A stretch of DNA of 64,000 nt from Paraoerskovia sediminicola (GCF_030296575.1 NZ_AP027729.1:1550001-1614000); one strand, 5' to 3'; shown: positions 36,403-47,839, counted from the first letter of the stretch. Numbers and translations are program-made. The notes: generated from the sequence alone by a model not told the origin.

Positions 36403-39400
36403 TGCAGATCCACTCGCTCGAGTTCCAGGGGATCGGGCCGTTCCCGGGCCGGCATCGGATCGACGTCGACCGCCTGGCGGCCTCCGGCATCTTCCTGCTC
36501 GAGGGCCCCACAGGCTCCGGGAAGTCCACGATCATCGACGCCGTCGTCTTCGCCCTCTACGGCGGGGTCGCGACCGAGGCGGGCCACAAGGACCGGCTGC
36601 GGTCTGCGCACGTCGACCCCGAGGTCGAGACCTACGTCGACCTCGTGTTCTCCGTGCAGTCCGGCGACTACCGCGTGCGGCGTTCGCCCGAGTACATGCG
36701 GCCCAAGCGCCGGGGGACGGGCCAGGCTAAGGAGCAGGCGCAGGTCAATCTCTGGCGCCTCTCGTCGTTGCCGGAGGTCGGTCCTGAGGCGAGCATCGAG
36801 GAGTACGGCGACGCGCTCGCTGCCGTCTCCGGGGTGGCGCTGTCGACCCGGTTGGGGAGGCCGACCAGCAGCTGCGGGACGCGGTAGGGCTGAGCCGTCA
36901 GCAGTTCGTGCAGACGGTCGTGCTACCCCAGGGCGAGTTCGCGAGCTTCCTCGGCGCGAAGCCCGAGGATCGTGGGGCGCTGCTGCAGAAAGTCTTCGGC
37001 ACCCAGCACTTCGACGCCCTCGCGGAACGGTTGAAGGTGATGGCAGGCGAGTCACGCAGGTCGGTCGACGCGGCCGAGCAGCGTATCGGTACGGCGGTGG
37101 CCGCTTTCGCGGAGGCCGCGGCTCTCGACGAGCCGGCGCCCGACGCCGTCGAGACCACGCGGATCGACGACCGGTCCGGGGCAGCGCTCCTGGACCTGGT
37201 CGGGTCGCGCGTCGGCGACCTGCGCGAGCAGGCCTTCGTCCGATCGGTCGGTGAGTCCGACGCGCGGGTCGCCGCCGACGCGCGGCGCCGCGAGCTCGAC
37301 GTGGCGCGCGCGACGAGCGATCTCCTGGCACGGCGCGAGAGCCTGCGGTCACGTCAGGCCGAGCTCACCGCCAGGACCGACGAGATGTCGCGCCGGCGCG
37401 ATCGGCTCGAGGTGGCAGGTCGCGCCGCGCTCGTCATGTCCTCGCTGCAGGGCGCACGGGCGGCCGAGGCGGCGTTGGTCGAGGCGGTCGAGCAGCGCGA
37501 CGTCGCACGGGCCGCTCTGCCGCCCGCGCTCGCCACGGGGTCCGTCGAGGACCTCGAGGCGCGCCTGTCCGCGATGTCCGACCTGCTGGCACGGATCGAC
37601 GCCCTCCGCGAGACGGGCCGGTCGCTCCCGACATGGGAGGGCAAGCGCGTCGACGCGATGAAGGAGATCGCGCGCCTCGACGACGAGCTCCGCATCCTCG
37701 ACGACACGCTCGACGGCACCCGCCCCGCGGAGCGCGCACAGCTGGTGGGAGCGCGCCAGGAGTTCGCTCTGGGTGCCGACGTGCTCGGCGACGCCCGCGC
37801 CCGGGCGGTCGGGGCCGCCGACGTGCTGGAGGCCGCGCGCGACGTCGTCCGGATCGACGACGAGCTCGCCGCCGCCCGGGCAGCGCTGGCGCTCGCCGCG
37901 GACTCCGCGCGCAGCGCGACGGCGGCGCTCACGTCGGCCCGGGAACGACGCATCACCGAGATGGCGGGCGAGCTCGCGACGAACCTCGCGCCCGGGGAAC
38001 CCTGCGCGGTGTGCGGGTCGACCGAGCACCCGGCGCCCGCGATCCGTCCTGACGACCACGTGAGCGCCGACGACATCGAGGTGCTGGAGGCCGCCTACGC
38101 GGAGTGCGACCGACACCTCGTGGACGCCAGCAACCGCGTCGCCGTGCTGGAGGGCCGACGTGAGGACCGGGTCCGTGCGAGTGAGGGGACGGGGGTCGAC
38201 GCCGCGCAGGCCGCCGACGCCGAGGCGCGGGCCGCCGTCGCCGCGACCGAGACAGCCGCCGCCCGGCGAGACGACGCCGACGCCCAGATCGAGCGGTTCG
38301 ACGCGAAGACGGACGAGCTCCGTAGGACGCGTGACGGCCTCGGCCCGCAGAGGGCAGAGCTCGAGGGCGAGGCCCGGGCGCTGGCCGCCAGCATCGCCCA
38401 GGGGCGCGCGAGCCTCGACCGTGAGCTCGAGACCGCCCTGACCCTGCTGCCCGGGACCCCCGCCATCGAAGCGGCCAAGGACAGCGAGGCCGGGACGGAC
38501 CTGGCGGCGGTGGTCGACCGCGAGATCGGGCGGGCGAAGTCCGCGGTGCGGGCGGTCCTCACGGGCGAGAACGAGGTCGGCGTCGCGCGGGCGACCGCTG
38601 CGAACCGGCACGACGAGCTGACCGACGGTCTCGCAGCCCAAGGGTTCGACGACGCCGCACAGGCCCTCGCAGGGGTGCTCGAGCCGGACGAGCGGGAGTC
38701 CGCTGCGGCCGCGCTGCGCGACCACGACGCCGACGTCCGCCTCGTCCGCGAAGCGCTGGGGTCGCCGGAGATCGCCGGCCTGGGCGACGCCGTCGAGGTC
38801 GACCTGGAGGCGGCCGTCGACGCGCTGGCGGCCGCGGTGGCCCGCCACGAGGAGGCCTTCGCTCAGCTCGAGCGTGTGCGCAGCACGGTCCAGAGGGCCG
38901 AGTCCGCGGCCGCGGCGCTCCGCTCCGCCGTCACCGCCACCGCGGCGGTGCGCAGCTCGGCGGCCCCGGTGCTGCGCATGGCCGAGATCGCCAACGGCGC
39001 CGGCGACAACGCGGACCGGATCACGCTCCAGACCTTCGTCCTCATGCGCCGGTTCGACGAGGTGGTGGCCGCCGCGAACCTCAGGCTCGACGAGATCTCC
39101 GGCGCACGGTACGAGCTCGCTCGGACGGACCGCGCCGAGGTGGCACGCCTGCGCAAGACGGGACTGTCGCTGACCGTCCGCGACCACGAGACGGGGGAGG
39201 AGCGCAGGCCCAGCACCCTCTCAGGGGGTGAGACGTTCTACGTGTCGCTCTGCCTGGCGCTCGGCATGGCCGACGTGGTCCAGGCCGAGGCCGGCGGGGT
39301 CGAGCTCCAGACGCTGTTCGTCGACGAAGGATTCGGGACGCTCGACCCCGAGACCCTCGAGTCGGTGCTGGGAGTCCTGGGCCGGCTGAGCAGCGGCGGG

Positions 39401-39511
39401 AGGGCGGTCGGCCTCGTGTCGCACGTGGAGACCCTCAAGCAAGCCGTCGCCGAGCGGGTGTCCGTCCGCAAGATCCGCGGCGAGGGCAGCACGCTCACCG
39501 TCGTGGCGTGA
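36402..39511 (+). CDS. sbcC: Exonuclease subunit SbcC (Rad50-like), frame break in this sequence
   Basis: About 1036 residues, an SMC-family ATPase partner of SbcD. Walker A is EGPTGSGKSTIIDAV near residue 40. A long coiled coil surrounds a zinc-hook-like CAVCG (EPCAVCGSTEHPAP). The C-terminal lobe has the signature TLSGGETFYVSLCLALG and Walker B LQTLFVDEGFGTLD. The frame breaks in the G run at 36854-36857; one base added restores LSTRLGEADQQLRDAVGLSR, running into QTVVLPQGEFASFL. Confidence 0.95.
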
Positions 39512-39606
39512 GCCTGACGTTCATCAGCAAGCCATGTGAGCGACCTACAATGCGCGCGATCGCGCTGGTCGTCCTGGACCACCGCGACCTCTAACGCTGG
39601 AGCGAT

Positions 39607-42600
39607 GTGCCAGAGACCGATCCGCTGCTCGCCGGACGGCGCGCCCCGCAGCCGCGCACGCTGCTCGACGTCCTGCGCTCGACCGGACGATCGCACCCGG
39701 ACGCGCTCGCTCTCGACGACGGTGAACGCTCGCTGACGTACGCCGAGCTCGCGACCGAGCTCGGCCGACGCGCCGGGGCGCTCGTCGACCAGGGTGTCGG
39801 CCCCGGCGACCGCGTCGGGGTCCGTGCGACGTCGGGCCGCGTCGATCTCTACCTGTCGATCCTGGCGGTCCTCACCGCGGGGGCGGCGTACGTCCCGGTC
39901 GACAAGGACGACCCGGACGAGCGCGCCGAGCTCGTCTTCACCGAGGCCCGCGTCCGGGCCGTGCTCGGCGACGACGGGCACCTCGCCGTCCGCCCGGACA
40001 TCCCGGCCAACCCGCGCGCCGGGGAGCGGCCCACCCCGGACGACGACGCCTGGATCATCTTCACCTCCGGCTCCACGGGCACCCCGAAGGGCGTCGCGGT
40101 GACGCACCGCAACGCAGCGGCGTTCGTCGACGCCGAGGCCGAGCTCTTCCTGCAGGGCGAGCCGCTCGGCGAGAACGATCGTGTGCTCGCCGGCCTCTCC
40201 GTGGCGTTCGACGCGTCGTGCGAGGAGATGTGGCTCGCCTGGCGGTACGGCGGCTGCCTGGTCCCGGCGCCCCGATCCCTCGTGCGCACCGGCGCCGACC
40301 TGGGCCCCTGGATCGCCGAGCGCGGCATCACGGTGGTGTCGACCGTTCCGACGCTCGCAGGGCTGCTGCCGCCCGAGACGCTCGCGAGCGTCCGGCTGCT
40401 GATCTTCGGGGGTGAGGCGTGCCCTCCCGACCTCGCCGCGCGGCTCGCCGTGCCCGGGCGCGAGGTCTGGAACACGTACGGGCCGACGGAGGCGACGGTC
40501 GTCGCGTGCGCCGCCCGGCTCGGCGGCGAGGGGCCGGTCCGGATCGGCCTGCCGCTCCACGGCTGGGACCTGGCGGTGGTCGGTCCGGACGGCACGCAGG
40601 TCGAGCCCGGCGGGACGGGGGAGCTCATCATCGGCGGCGTCGGCCTCGCGCGATACCTGGACCCTGTCAAGGACGCCGAGAAGTACGCCCCGCACGAGGG
40701 GCTCGGCTGGGAACGTGCATACCGGTCGGGCGACCTCGTGGTGCGGGACCCGGAGGGTCTGCTCTTCGTCGGTCGCGCCGACGACCAGGTGAAGGTCGGC
40801 GGACGTCGCATCGAGCTCGGCGAGATCGACTCGGCGCTCCTCGACCTCGATGGGGTGGTCGCCGCCGCGGCCGCGGTGCGCCGCACCGAGTCCGGCGGCA
40901 CGGTGCTCGTCGGGTACGTCGTCGTGCCCCCCGCCCCGGCGGACCCGCCCGCCCCGGCGGGACCCGCCGTCCCGGCGACCGGTCGCGCGACGTCGGACCC
41001 GTCCGCTGCGGACCCGGCCCCCGGCGCGCGCCTCGACGTCCGGAGCGCCACCAAGGCGCTGCGCCGCACCCTCCCGGCCGCGCTGGTCCCGTTGCTCGCC
41101 GTGGTCGACGAGATCCCGACCAAGACCTCGGGCAAGGTCGACCGGGACACCCTCCCGTGGCCGCTGCCCCCGGGGGCGCAGGCGACCGTGGAACCGACCG
41201 GCGACCCCGACGCCGCCCCGCTCACCGAGACGGAGACGTGGGTCGCGGGTGTCTGGGGTGCGGTGCTCGGGACCACGCCGACCTCGGCCGAGGACGACTT
41301 CTTCGACCTCGGGGGCGGCAGTCTCACCGCCGCGCAGGTCGTCTCCGCGCTGCGGGGCCGGCTCCCGTCGATCACGGTCGCCGACCTCTACGAGAACCCC
41401 TCAGTGGGCGACGTGGCGGGCTTCGTCGACCGTGCGGCCGCCCGCGCCGCGGCCGACGAGGGACCCGAGCGCCCGCAGACCCCCGCCCACGCCCCGGCGA
41501 CGCCCGTGGGTCACGGGGCGCAGGCCGTCCAGCTCGCGGTGGTGCTCGCGCTGCGCACGCTCTCCGGGCTGCGGTGGCTCGTCTGGGTCGCGGCCATCAA
41601 CAACGTCCTCGATGCGACGACGCCGCTCGCGTTCGTCCGGCCGGTGTCCTGGTGGTGGGTGCTCCTGGGCTGGTTCGTCCTCGTCAGCCCGGTGGGCAGG
41701 CTCCTCGTCTCCGCGCTCGGCGCGCGCCTGCTCCTGCGCGGGGTCTCCCCGGGGAGTACCCCCGAGGCGGCTCGGTCCACCTGCGCCTGTGGGCGGCAGA
41801 GGAGCTCGTCGGTGCGAGCGGCGGGCTGACCGTCGCGGGCGCGCCCCTCGTGGGCCTGTACGCGCGCCTGCTCGGCGCGAAGGTGGGACGGGGCGTCGAC
41901 CTGCACGCGCTGCCGCCCGTGACCGGGATGCTCACGCTCGGCAAGGGTTGCTCGGTCGAGCCCGAGGTCGACCTGTCCGGTCACTGGCTCGACGGCGACA
42001 CGCTGCACCTCGGGCGCATCAAGGTCGGGGCGGGTGCGACCGTCGGCGCGCGGTCCACGCTGCTCCCGGGGACCCGCATCGGCAAGGGCAGCGACGTCGA
42101 GGCGGGTTCGGCCGTCTCCGGGAAGGTGGGCGCGCACGAGTACTGGGGCGGCTCGCCGGCCGTGCGCATCCGCGCCGGCGTCAAGCACCCGTGGCCCGAC
42201 GAGCGTCCCCCGGAGTCCCGCGCCTGGACCGCGGCCTACGGGGTGAGCGGCGTCGCGCTGAGCCTCCTCCCGGTCGTCGCGGTGGCCGCGGGGATCGCGG
42301 TCCTCCTCCTCGGCACGGGCTGGTTGGCGGAGGCGAGCGGCACGGTCGTCGTCAGCCTGGCCCCCGTCGCCGTGGACCTGCTGGTGTGGGTGCCGGTCGC
42401 GACGCTCGCCGCCCTGGCGACCTACGCGGCGCTGGTCGTGGCGGTCGTCCGCCTGCTCGCGCTCGGGCTGCGCGAGGGCTACCACCCTGCGCACAGCCGG
42501 CAGGGGTGGCAGGCCTGGGTGACGCAGCGCTTGATGGACTCGGCTCGCACGACCCTGTTCCCGATCTACTCGAGCGTGTTCACGAGCGCGTGGCTGCGGC

Positions 42601-43642
42601 TCCTCGGCGCGAAGGTCGGCCGGCACGTCGAGGCTTCCACGGTGCTGGGGATCCCGTCGATGATGGACGTCTCCCGGGGCGCGTTCCTCGCGGACGACAC
42701 CATGGTCGCGCCTTACGCGCTCGGCGGCGGCTGGGTCCGGGTCGCCCGGGCACGGGTCGGCAAGCGCGCGTTCCTCGGCAACTCGGGCATCGCCGCCCCG
42801 GGTCGATCGGTCCCCAAGAACGGGCTCGTCGCCGTCCTATCGGCCGCGCCGTCCAAGGCGAAGGCGGGGTCATCGTGGCTCGGGAGCCCCCGACGCGCCT
42901 GCGCCGCGTCACGCAGTCGGAGGTCGACGACTCCCGCACGTACAGCCCGCCCCGCAGGATGCTGGTGGCGCGCGGCACCCTCGAGGTGCTGCGGCTGACC
43001 GCGCCGATCGTCACGGGATACGTCGCGGTGGGGGTGCTCGTCGCGCTGCAGCAGCTCGTCGAGGAGTCCTGGTGGGCCGCCGCGCTCCTCTCGGGCGTCG
43101 TGATGCTGGCCGCCGGTGTGGTCGCCGCCCTGCTGACGTCCGCGGTCAAGTGGTTGCTCGTCGGTCGCATCGAGGCGGGCGACCATCCGCTGTGGAGCTC
43201 GTTCGTGTGGCGCAACGAGCTCCAGGACACGTTCGTCGAGATGGTCGCCGCTCCCTGGTTCGCGGAGCAGGCCTACGGGACGCCGCTCCTCTCGGCCTGG
43301 TTGCGGACGCTGGGCGCGAAGGTCGGCCGCGGCGTGTGGTGCGAGACGTACTGGCTCCCCGAGGCGGACCTGGTCACGGTGGCGGACGGCGCCTCCGTCG
43401 GCCGCGGGTGCGTCGTCCAGACCCACCTGTTCCACGACCGGGTGATGAGCCTCGACACCGTCGAGATCGGTGCGGGCGCCTCGATGGGGCCGCACGGCGT
43501 CGTCCTGCCGGCGGCCCGGCTGGAGCCCGGGTCCCGGGTCGGTCCGGCGTCGCTCGTCATGCGCGGCGAGGTCGTCCCGGCCGGGACGACGTGGCGGGGC
43601 AACCCCATCAGCCCGTGGGACGAGACGGTCGCCCGCAGGTAG
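39607..43642 (+). CDS. Pls/PosA-family single-module non-ribosomal peptide synthetase (two frame breaks in this sequence)
   Basis: About 1345 residues. An adenylation domain (IIFTSGSTGTPKGVAVTH, NTYGPTEATV, YRSGDLV, lysine in PTKTSGKVDR) is followed by a carrier domain (DDFFDLGGGSLTAAQ, Ser572) and then a membrane region with about six helices and three tandem hexapeptide-like domains (each with the LLGAKVGR signature), ending AGTTWRGNPISPW. This A-T-TM-C1-C2-C3 layout is that of epsilon-poly-lysine synthetase (Pls) and its relatives, which join one cationic amino acid into a homopolymer without a condensation or thioesterase domain. Breaks: G run 41751-41754 and C run 42887-42891, one base each. 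The start is GTG behind GGAG. By-eye specificity residues read DAESIGTVVK, close to the lysine code of bacitracin synthetase as I recall it. Confidence 0.88.
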
Positions 43643-43653
43643 GCGAGCCTCTC

Positions 43654-43688
43654 GCCCAGGGGGTCGGACGACGTCCGGCGCCCTGGGT
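43654..43688 (+). terminator. Terminator-like hairpin after the synthetase
   Basis: GCCCAGGG and CCCTGGG flank an inner GTCGGAC/GTCCGGC stem, starting 12 bases after the stop. A -10-like TACGAT (43768-43773) follows upstream of the M1 gene, so the two genes may be transcribed separately. Confidence 0.5.
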
Positions 43689-43805
43689 GGACGACGTCGC
43701 TCGAGGAGCGGCGGGAGACGCAGACCGGTAGGACCGCCCGAGCGGCGGCGACAGACAGTCCGTCGCGTACGATGCGGCGAACCCGATCCAGGAGGACTCA
43801 CCATC

Positions 43806-45202
43806 GTGGCCATCCGCCGGAACGCGAGCGACGGCCCGCTCGACGCCTACGTCCCCCAGCGGGGCTCCACCGACTACCGGGTCGACCACTACGGTCTCGA
43901 CCTGCGCTACCGCGTGCGGTCCAACCGGATCCACGGCGAGGCGACCCTCGACGTCGTCCTGCTCGCCGAGGTCGACTCGATCGAGCTCGACCTCGTGCAC
44001 CTGCGCGCGACGAAGGTCCACGTCGGCGGCACGCGGGTCAACTACCGGAACGTCGGGCGCAAGCTCAAGGTCCTGCTCGGCCAGTGGTACGACGAAGGCA
44101 CCGAGCTGCAGGTCGTCGTCGACTACGAGGGCACCCCAAGCCCGCGCAGGGCCCGTGCGGCGACGTCGGCTGGGAGGAGCTCACGGACGGTGCGCTCGTC
44201 GCCGCCCAGCCCGACGGCGCCCCGACCTGGTTCCCGTGCAACGACCACCCGTCGCTCAAGGCGACCTACGAGATCGCGGTGACGACCGAGGCCCCGTACA
44301 CGGTCGTCGCGAACGGCCCGCTCGTGGAGGTGACGCGCAAGGCCTCGACGCGCACCTGGCGGTTCGCCCGGACCGAGCCGATGTGCACGTACCTCGCGAC
44401 CGTCAACGTCGGCATGTACGACCAGCTCGAGCTCGTCGGCGGGCGCGTGCGGCAGACGGCGTGGGTCGCCAGCGCGCAGCACGCGAACGCCCGCCACGAC
44501 CTGTCGCGTCACGTCGACACGCTGGCGCTGTACGAGCGGCAGTTCGGCCCGTACCCGTTCGCGAACTACCGGCTCGTGGTCACCGAGGACGAGCTCGAGA
44601 TCCCGCTCGAGTCGCACGGCCTGTCGATCTTCGGGCGCAACCACCTCGACGGAGAGGGGTCGTGGGACCGGCTGATCGCGCACGAGCTCGCGCACCAGTG
44701 GTTCGGCAACAGCGTCTCGGTGGCGGCGTGGCAGCACATCTGGCTCAACGAGGGTTTCGCCTGCTACGCGGAGTGGCTGTGGTCCGAGGAGTCGGGCGGG
44801 CCGTCGGCCGACCGCTGCGCCCGCGAGCACCACGCGCGCCTCGCCGGCCTGGAGCAGGACTTCTCGATCGCCGACCCGGGCCCGGACCTCATGTTCGACG
44901 ACCGCCTCTACAAGCGGGGCGCCCTCACGCTGCACGCGCTGCGGCTCACGGTCGGCGACGACCTCTTCTTCGAGATCCTGCGGACCTGGACCGCCGAGCA
45001 TCGGCACGGCAACGTCGTGACCGCCGACTTCCGCGAGCTGGTGTCCCGTGCGTGCACCGGTGGCCTCGCGGGCGTCGGCGCCCCAGAGGGCGTGACGGCG
45101 CAGGCCGCCGACGGGCTGCTGGACGCGTGGCTGCTCGACGAGGCGCTGCCCGAGCTCCCGGCGAAGCCCTCGGTCCTGCGCAGGGTGCTCGGCCGCGGCT
45201 GA
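43806..45202 (+). CDS. M1-family zinc metallopeptidase, frame break in this sequence
   Basis: About 465 residues, a compact M1 aminopeptidase: an N-terminal beta domain (DYRVDHYGLDLRYRV), then the thermolysin-like core with HELAHQWFGNSV and, 18 residues on, the glutamate in WLNEGFACYAEWLW (HExxH-x18-E). The substrate-side loop is PLESHGLSIFGR instead of GxMEN. No signal peptide is visible. The start is GTG behind a strong AGGAGGACTCACC. The frame breaks in the C run at 44134-44137; one base added joins DYEGTP to KPAQGPCGDVGWEEL. M1 enzymes are commonly found next to Pls-type synthetases, and aminopeptidases degrade epsilon-poly-lysine in producers, so a link with the upstream gene is plausible. 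Confidence 0.88.
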
Positions 45203-45291
45203 CCCGCAGAATCGTCGCTCGACGGGGCTCACCCGCGGATCCGTCGTTCGGCGGACTCGCCCTCGGTCCCGGCGCTCGGTGCCGGCGCGGC

Positions 45292-46176
45292 TCACCCACG
45301 GACCCGGCAGCGGGCGAGCTCGGCCTCGAGCGTCGCGCGCTCGTCGGCGGTGGTCGTGAGCCGGTAGGCGGCCTTGACCCGGACCTGGCGCAGCGCGTAG
45401 ACGCACCGGAACCCGCGGTTCGGCGGGAGCCAGGCGGCTGCGGCGTCGGCGCCCTTCTCCTGGTTGAGGGGGCCGTCGACGGCGATCAGGTTCGCCGGGT
45501 CGTTGGCGAACCGGCGGCGCTGCTCGTCGCTCCAGAGAGCGGCGCCGGAGGCCCACGCGTCGCCGAGCGCGACGACGTGGTCGATCTGCACCGCAGCGCT
45601 GCCCGGTCCGCGCTCGAACCGGATCGTCGCGCCGCCGTACGGGTCAAGCAGGACGCCGGCCAGCACGACGCACCCCGGCGGCTCGGCCGCCCCGGTGGCG
45701 TCGAGGACCACGTCGGTGAGGTCGCGAGCCAGGACGTCGTTGCGGGTGTCGCAGCCGTTGGCGTCCACGTCGTCCCAGGCGGGCCCGAACCGGTCCCGGT
45801 CGTACGGCGGCACGGGCGTCGAGCTCTCGGCGGCTCGGACCTCGAGCGAGCCCAGCTCCGCCGTGGCGGTCGCGTGCATCTGCGCGGTCACCGAGTAGAC
45901 CGGCCCGCCCGCCACGGTGCACCGCGTCGCGATCGTGTGCGCCAGCAGCACGAGGGCGCCGACCAGCAGGAGCGCGACAGGGCGCGGCCGGGTCCGTTCG
46001 GGTCTGCGGGCGCGCCGGGCGAGAGCTCGGCCGCGGCGGGCACGCCGTCGCAGGAGCCTGCGGCGACGCGCCTCGTCGGGCGAGGGTCTGCGACTACGTC
46101 GACGTCTGCGGCGCACCGGCCCAGCCTCCGCGTGGCGGGCGGGTCCCGGACGGCGTCGCGGGCGACCGGTGGACAC
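45292..46176 (-). CDS. Exported HNH nuclease, DUF1524 (GmrSD C-terminal-like)
   Basis: 294 residues. A very arginine-rich N-terminus is followed by a transmembrane/signal helix (PVALLLVGALVLLAHTIA). The C-terminal DUF1524 domain has the HNH-type core QIDHVVALGDAWASG and the later NDPANLIAVDGPLNQEKG. Three or more cysteines in the exported part suggest disulfides. Such single-domain secreted nucleases are common in actinobacteria, and a nutritional or competitive role is assumed. The GTG start is uncertain; translation may begin later in the Arg-rich part. Confidence 0.8.
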   Translation of the reverse strand: MSTGRPRRRPGPARHAEAGPVRRRRRRSRRPSPDEARRRRLLRRRARRGRALARRARRPERTRPRPVALLLVGALVLLAHTIATRCTVAGGPVYSVTAQMHATATAELGSLEVRAAESSTPVPPYDRDRFGPAWDDVDANGCDTRNDVLARDLTDVVLDATGAAEPPGCVVLAGVLLDPYGGATIRFERGPGSAAVQIDHVVALGDAWASGAALWSDEQRRRFANDPANLIAVDGPLNQEKGADAAAAWLPPNRGFRCVYALRQVRVKAAYRLTTTADERATLEAELARCRVRG

Positions 46177-46254
46177 CCGTCGGTCGGGGCGTGGCGTGGA
46201 CGAGCAGACCTCGACGAGCGCTGAGTCCCGCGGTCGGAGGCGAGGCCCTGCGCG

Positions 46255-47010
46255 CTACGGGGCGGCGAGCTCCCTCGCCCGGACGAGGACGTCGTCCAGC
46301 ATCTCCGGCGTCAGGCGGCCGGTGAACGTGTTCTGCTGCGAGACGTGGAAGCACCCGAGGAGGGTGATCGTGCGCGGCTCGGCGTCGTCCACGCGTCGGA
46401 GCACCACCTCCGCACCGTGCCCGAACACCGGCCGGGGCCGGGGTACCTGCCACCCGCGCTCGGCGAGCGTCGCGAGCGTCGCCTGCCACCCGAACCCGCC
46501 GAGGATGACCACCACCGCGGGGTCGACGAGGTCGAGCTCCCGAGCGAGGAACGGCCCGCAGGCGTGCCGCTCGGCCGGGGTGGGGCGGTTCGCGGGCGGG
46601 GCGCAGCGCACCGGGGCCGTGAGCCGGACGCCCGTGAGGACCATGCCGTCGTCCGACGTCGTGGACCCGGGCTGGGACGCGAAACCCGTCCGGTGGAGCG
46701 CCGCGAAGAGGAAGTCGCCGGACCGGTCCCCGGTGAACATGCGGCCCGTGCGGTTGGCCCCGTGCGCCGCGGGCGCCAGACCGACGACCAGGACGCCCGC
46801 CCCGGGGTCCCCGAACCCCGGGACTGGCCTGCCCCAGTAGGTCTCGTCCCGGAACGCCGCCCGCTTCTCGGCAGCGACCTGCTCCCGCCACGCGACCAGC
46901 CGGGGGCACGCGCGGCAGGTGGTGACGAGGGCGTCGAGCGCGTCGACCGTGGGCGACGCGGTCGCGCGCTCGGGGGCGCCCTCGGGCCGCCCTGGCCCTA
47001 CTCGACCCAT
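46255..47010 (-). CDS. Uracil-DNA glycosylase, family 5 (UDGb)
   Basis: 251 residues; removes uracil and related deaminated bases from DNA. Motif A is GLAPAAHGANRTGRMFTGDRSG and motif B is HVSQQNTFTGRLT, both as in thermostable family-5 enzymes. The four-cysteine iron-sulfur pattern starts with CRACPRLVAWR. Start set at ATG 47010; a GTG at 47052 would overlap the upstream LLM gene by 17 bases. Same strand as that gene, so probably an operon by position only. Confidence 0.9.
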   Translation of the reverse strand: MGRVGPGRPEGAPERATASPTVDALDALVTTCRACPRLVAWREQVAAEKRAAFRDETYWGRPVPGFGDPGAGVLVVGLAPAAHGANRTGRMFTGDRSGDFLFAALHRTGFASQPGSTTSDDGMVLTGVRLTAPVRCAPPANRPTPAERHACGPFLARELDLVDPAVVVILGGFGWQATLATLAERGWQVPRPRPVFGHGAEVVLRRVDDAEPRTITLLGCFHVSQQNTFTGRLTPEMLDDVLVRARELAAP

Positions 47011-47035
47011 CAGCCCCACCGGGCCTGTCGGCCGA

Positions 47036-47839
47036 TCAGCCCTGCGCGTCACGCCAGGCGACCCAGTCCTTCACCAGCGACAGGTCGTAGTCGGGCCCGC
47101 CCGTGCTGACCGTCAGCAGCGTCGCCCCGGCGGCCACGATCTCGTCGGCGACCTCGGACGGCGGGGCGCCCACGCCGACGGATCGCTCCACGAGCGCCCC
47201 GGTGTCGCGACCCACGGCGGCCCCGTGCTCGTCGAGGATCCCGCTCTTGCGGCGCAGCGTCTCGGCGTCGCCGAACGAGTGCCAGACGTCGGCGTGCTCG
47301 GCCACGATGCGCAGGGTCTTCTTCTCCCCGCCGCCACCGATCATGATCGGGATCTCGCGCGTCGGGCGCGGGTTGCCGACGGCGAGGCGCTCGCGGATGC
47401 GCGGCATGTCCTGGGCCAGCTTCGCGATCCGGGAGCCCGCGGTCCCGAACTCGTACCCGAACTGGTCGTAGTCCTTCTCGAACCACCCGGCACCGATCCC
47501 CAGGATCAGGCGCCCGCCCGACATGTGGTCGACGGTGCGCGCCATGTCGGCCAGCAGGTCGGGGTTCCTGTAGCTGTTGCAGCTCACCAGGGCGCCGATC
47601 TCGACGCGCTCGGTCTGCTCCGCCCACGCGCCGAGCATGGTCCAGCACTCGAAGTGCTTGCCGGCCGGGTCGCCGGAGAGCGGGTAGAAGTGGTCCCAGT
47701 TGAAGATCACGTCGACGCCCGCGTCCTCCGACCGCAGGACGGCGTCCCGGATCTGGGAGTAGTCGGCGTGCTGCGGCTGGATCTGGACGCCGATGCGGAT
47801 CGGTCGGTCGGGGGTGTTCGCGGGGTTCGTGGGGCTCAT
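47036..47839 (-). CDS. LLM-class F420-dependent oxidoreductase
   Basis: 267 residues of the luciferase-like TIM-barrel family: IRIGVQIQPQHADYSQI, IFNWDHFYPL, CWTMLGAWAEQTERVEIGALVSCNSYRNPDLLADMARTVD in pieces, GRLILGIGAGWFEKDY and IMIGGGGEKKTLRI. Members use coenzyme F420 (or FMN) to reduce or oxidise small molecules; the substrate cannot be told from sequence. The last bases lie just before the uracil-DNA glycosylase start. Confidence 0.9.
   Translation of the reverse strand: MSPTNPANTPDRPIRIGVQIQPQHADYSQIRDAVLRSEDAGVDVIFNWDHFYPLSGDPAGKHFECWTMLGAWAEQTERVEIGALVSCNSYRNPDLLADMARTVDHMSGGRLILGIGAGWFEKDYDQFGYEFGTAGSRIAKLAQDMPRIRERLAVGNPRPTREIPIMIGGGGEKKTLRIVAEHADVWHSFGDAETLRRKSGILDEHGAAVGRDTGALVERSVGVGAPPSEVADEIVAAGATLLTVSTGGPDYDLSLVKDWVAWRDAQG

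Noticed and set aside
39546-39594. A 14-codon leader peptide (starts at ATG 39550) before the Pls-like gene
   Set aside because: Its ATG lies inside a TACAAT -10-like element, so it would not be on the transcript if that is the promoter; no RBS and no amino-acid run typical of attenuators.
45203-45291. Terminator between the M1 and HNH genes
   Set aside because: Only short 5-bp GC stems; nothing better than chance at this base composition.
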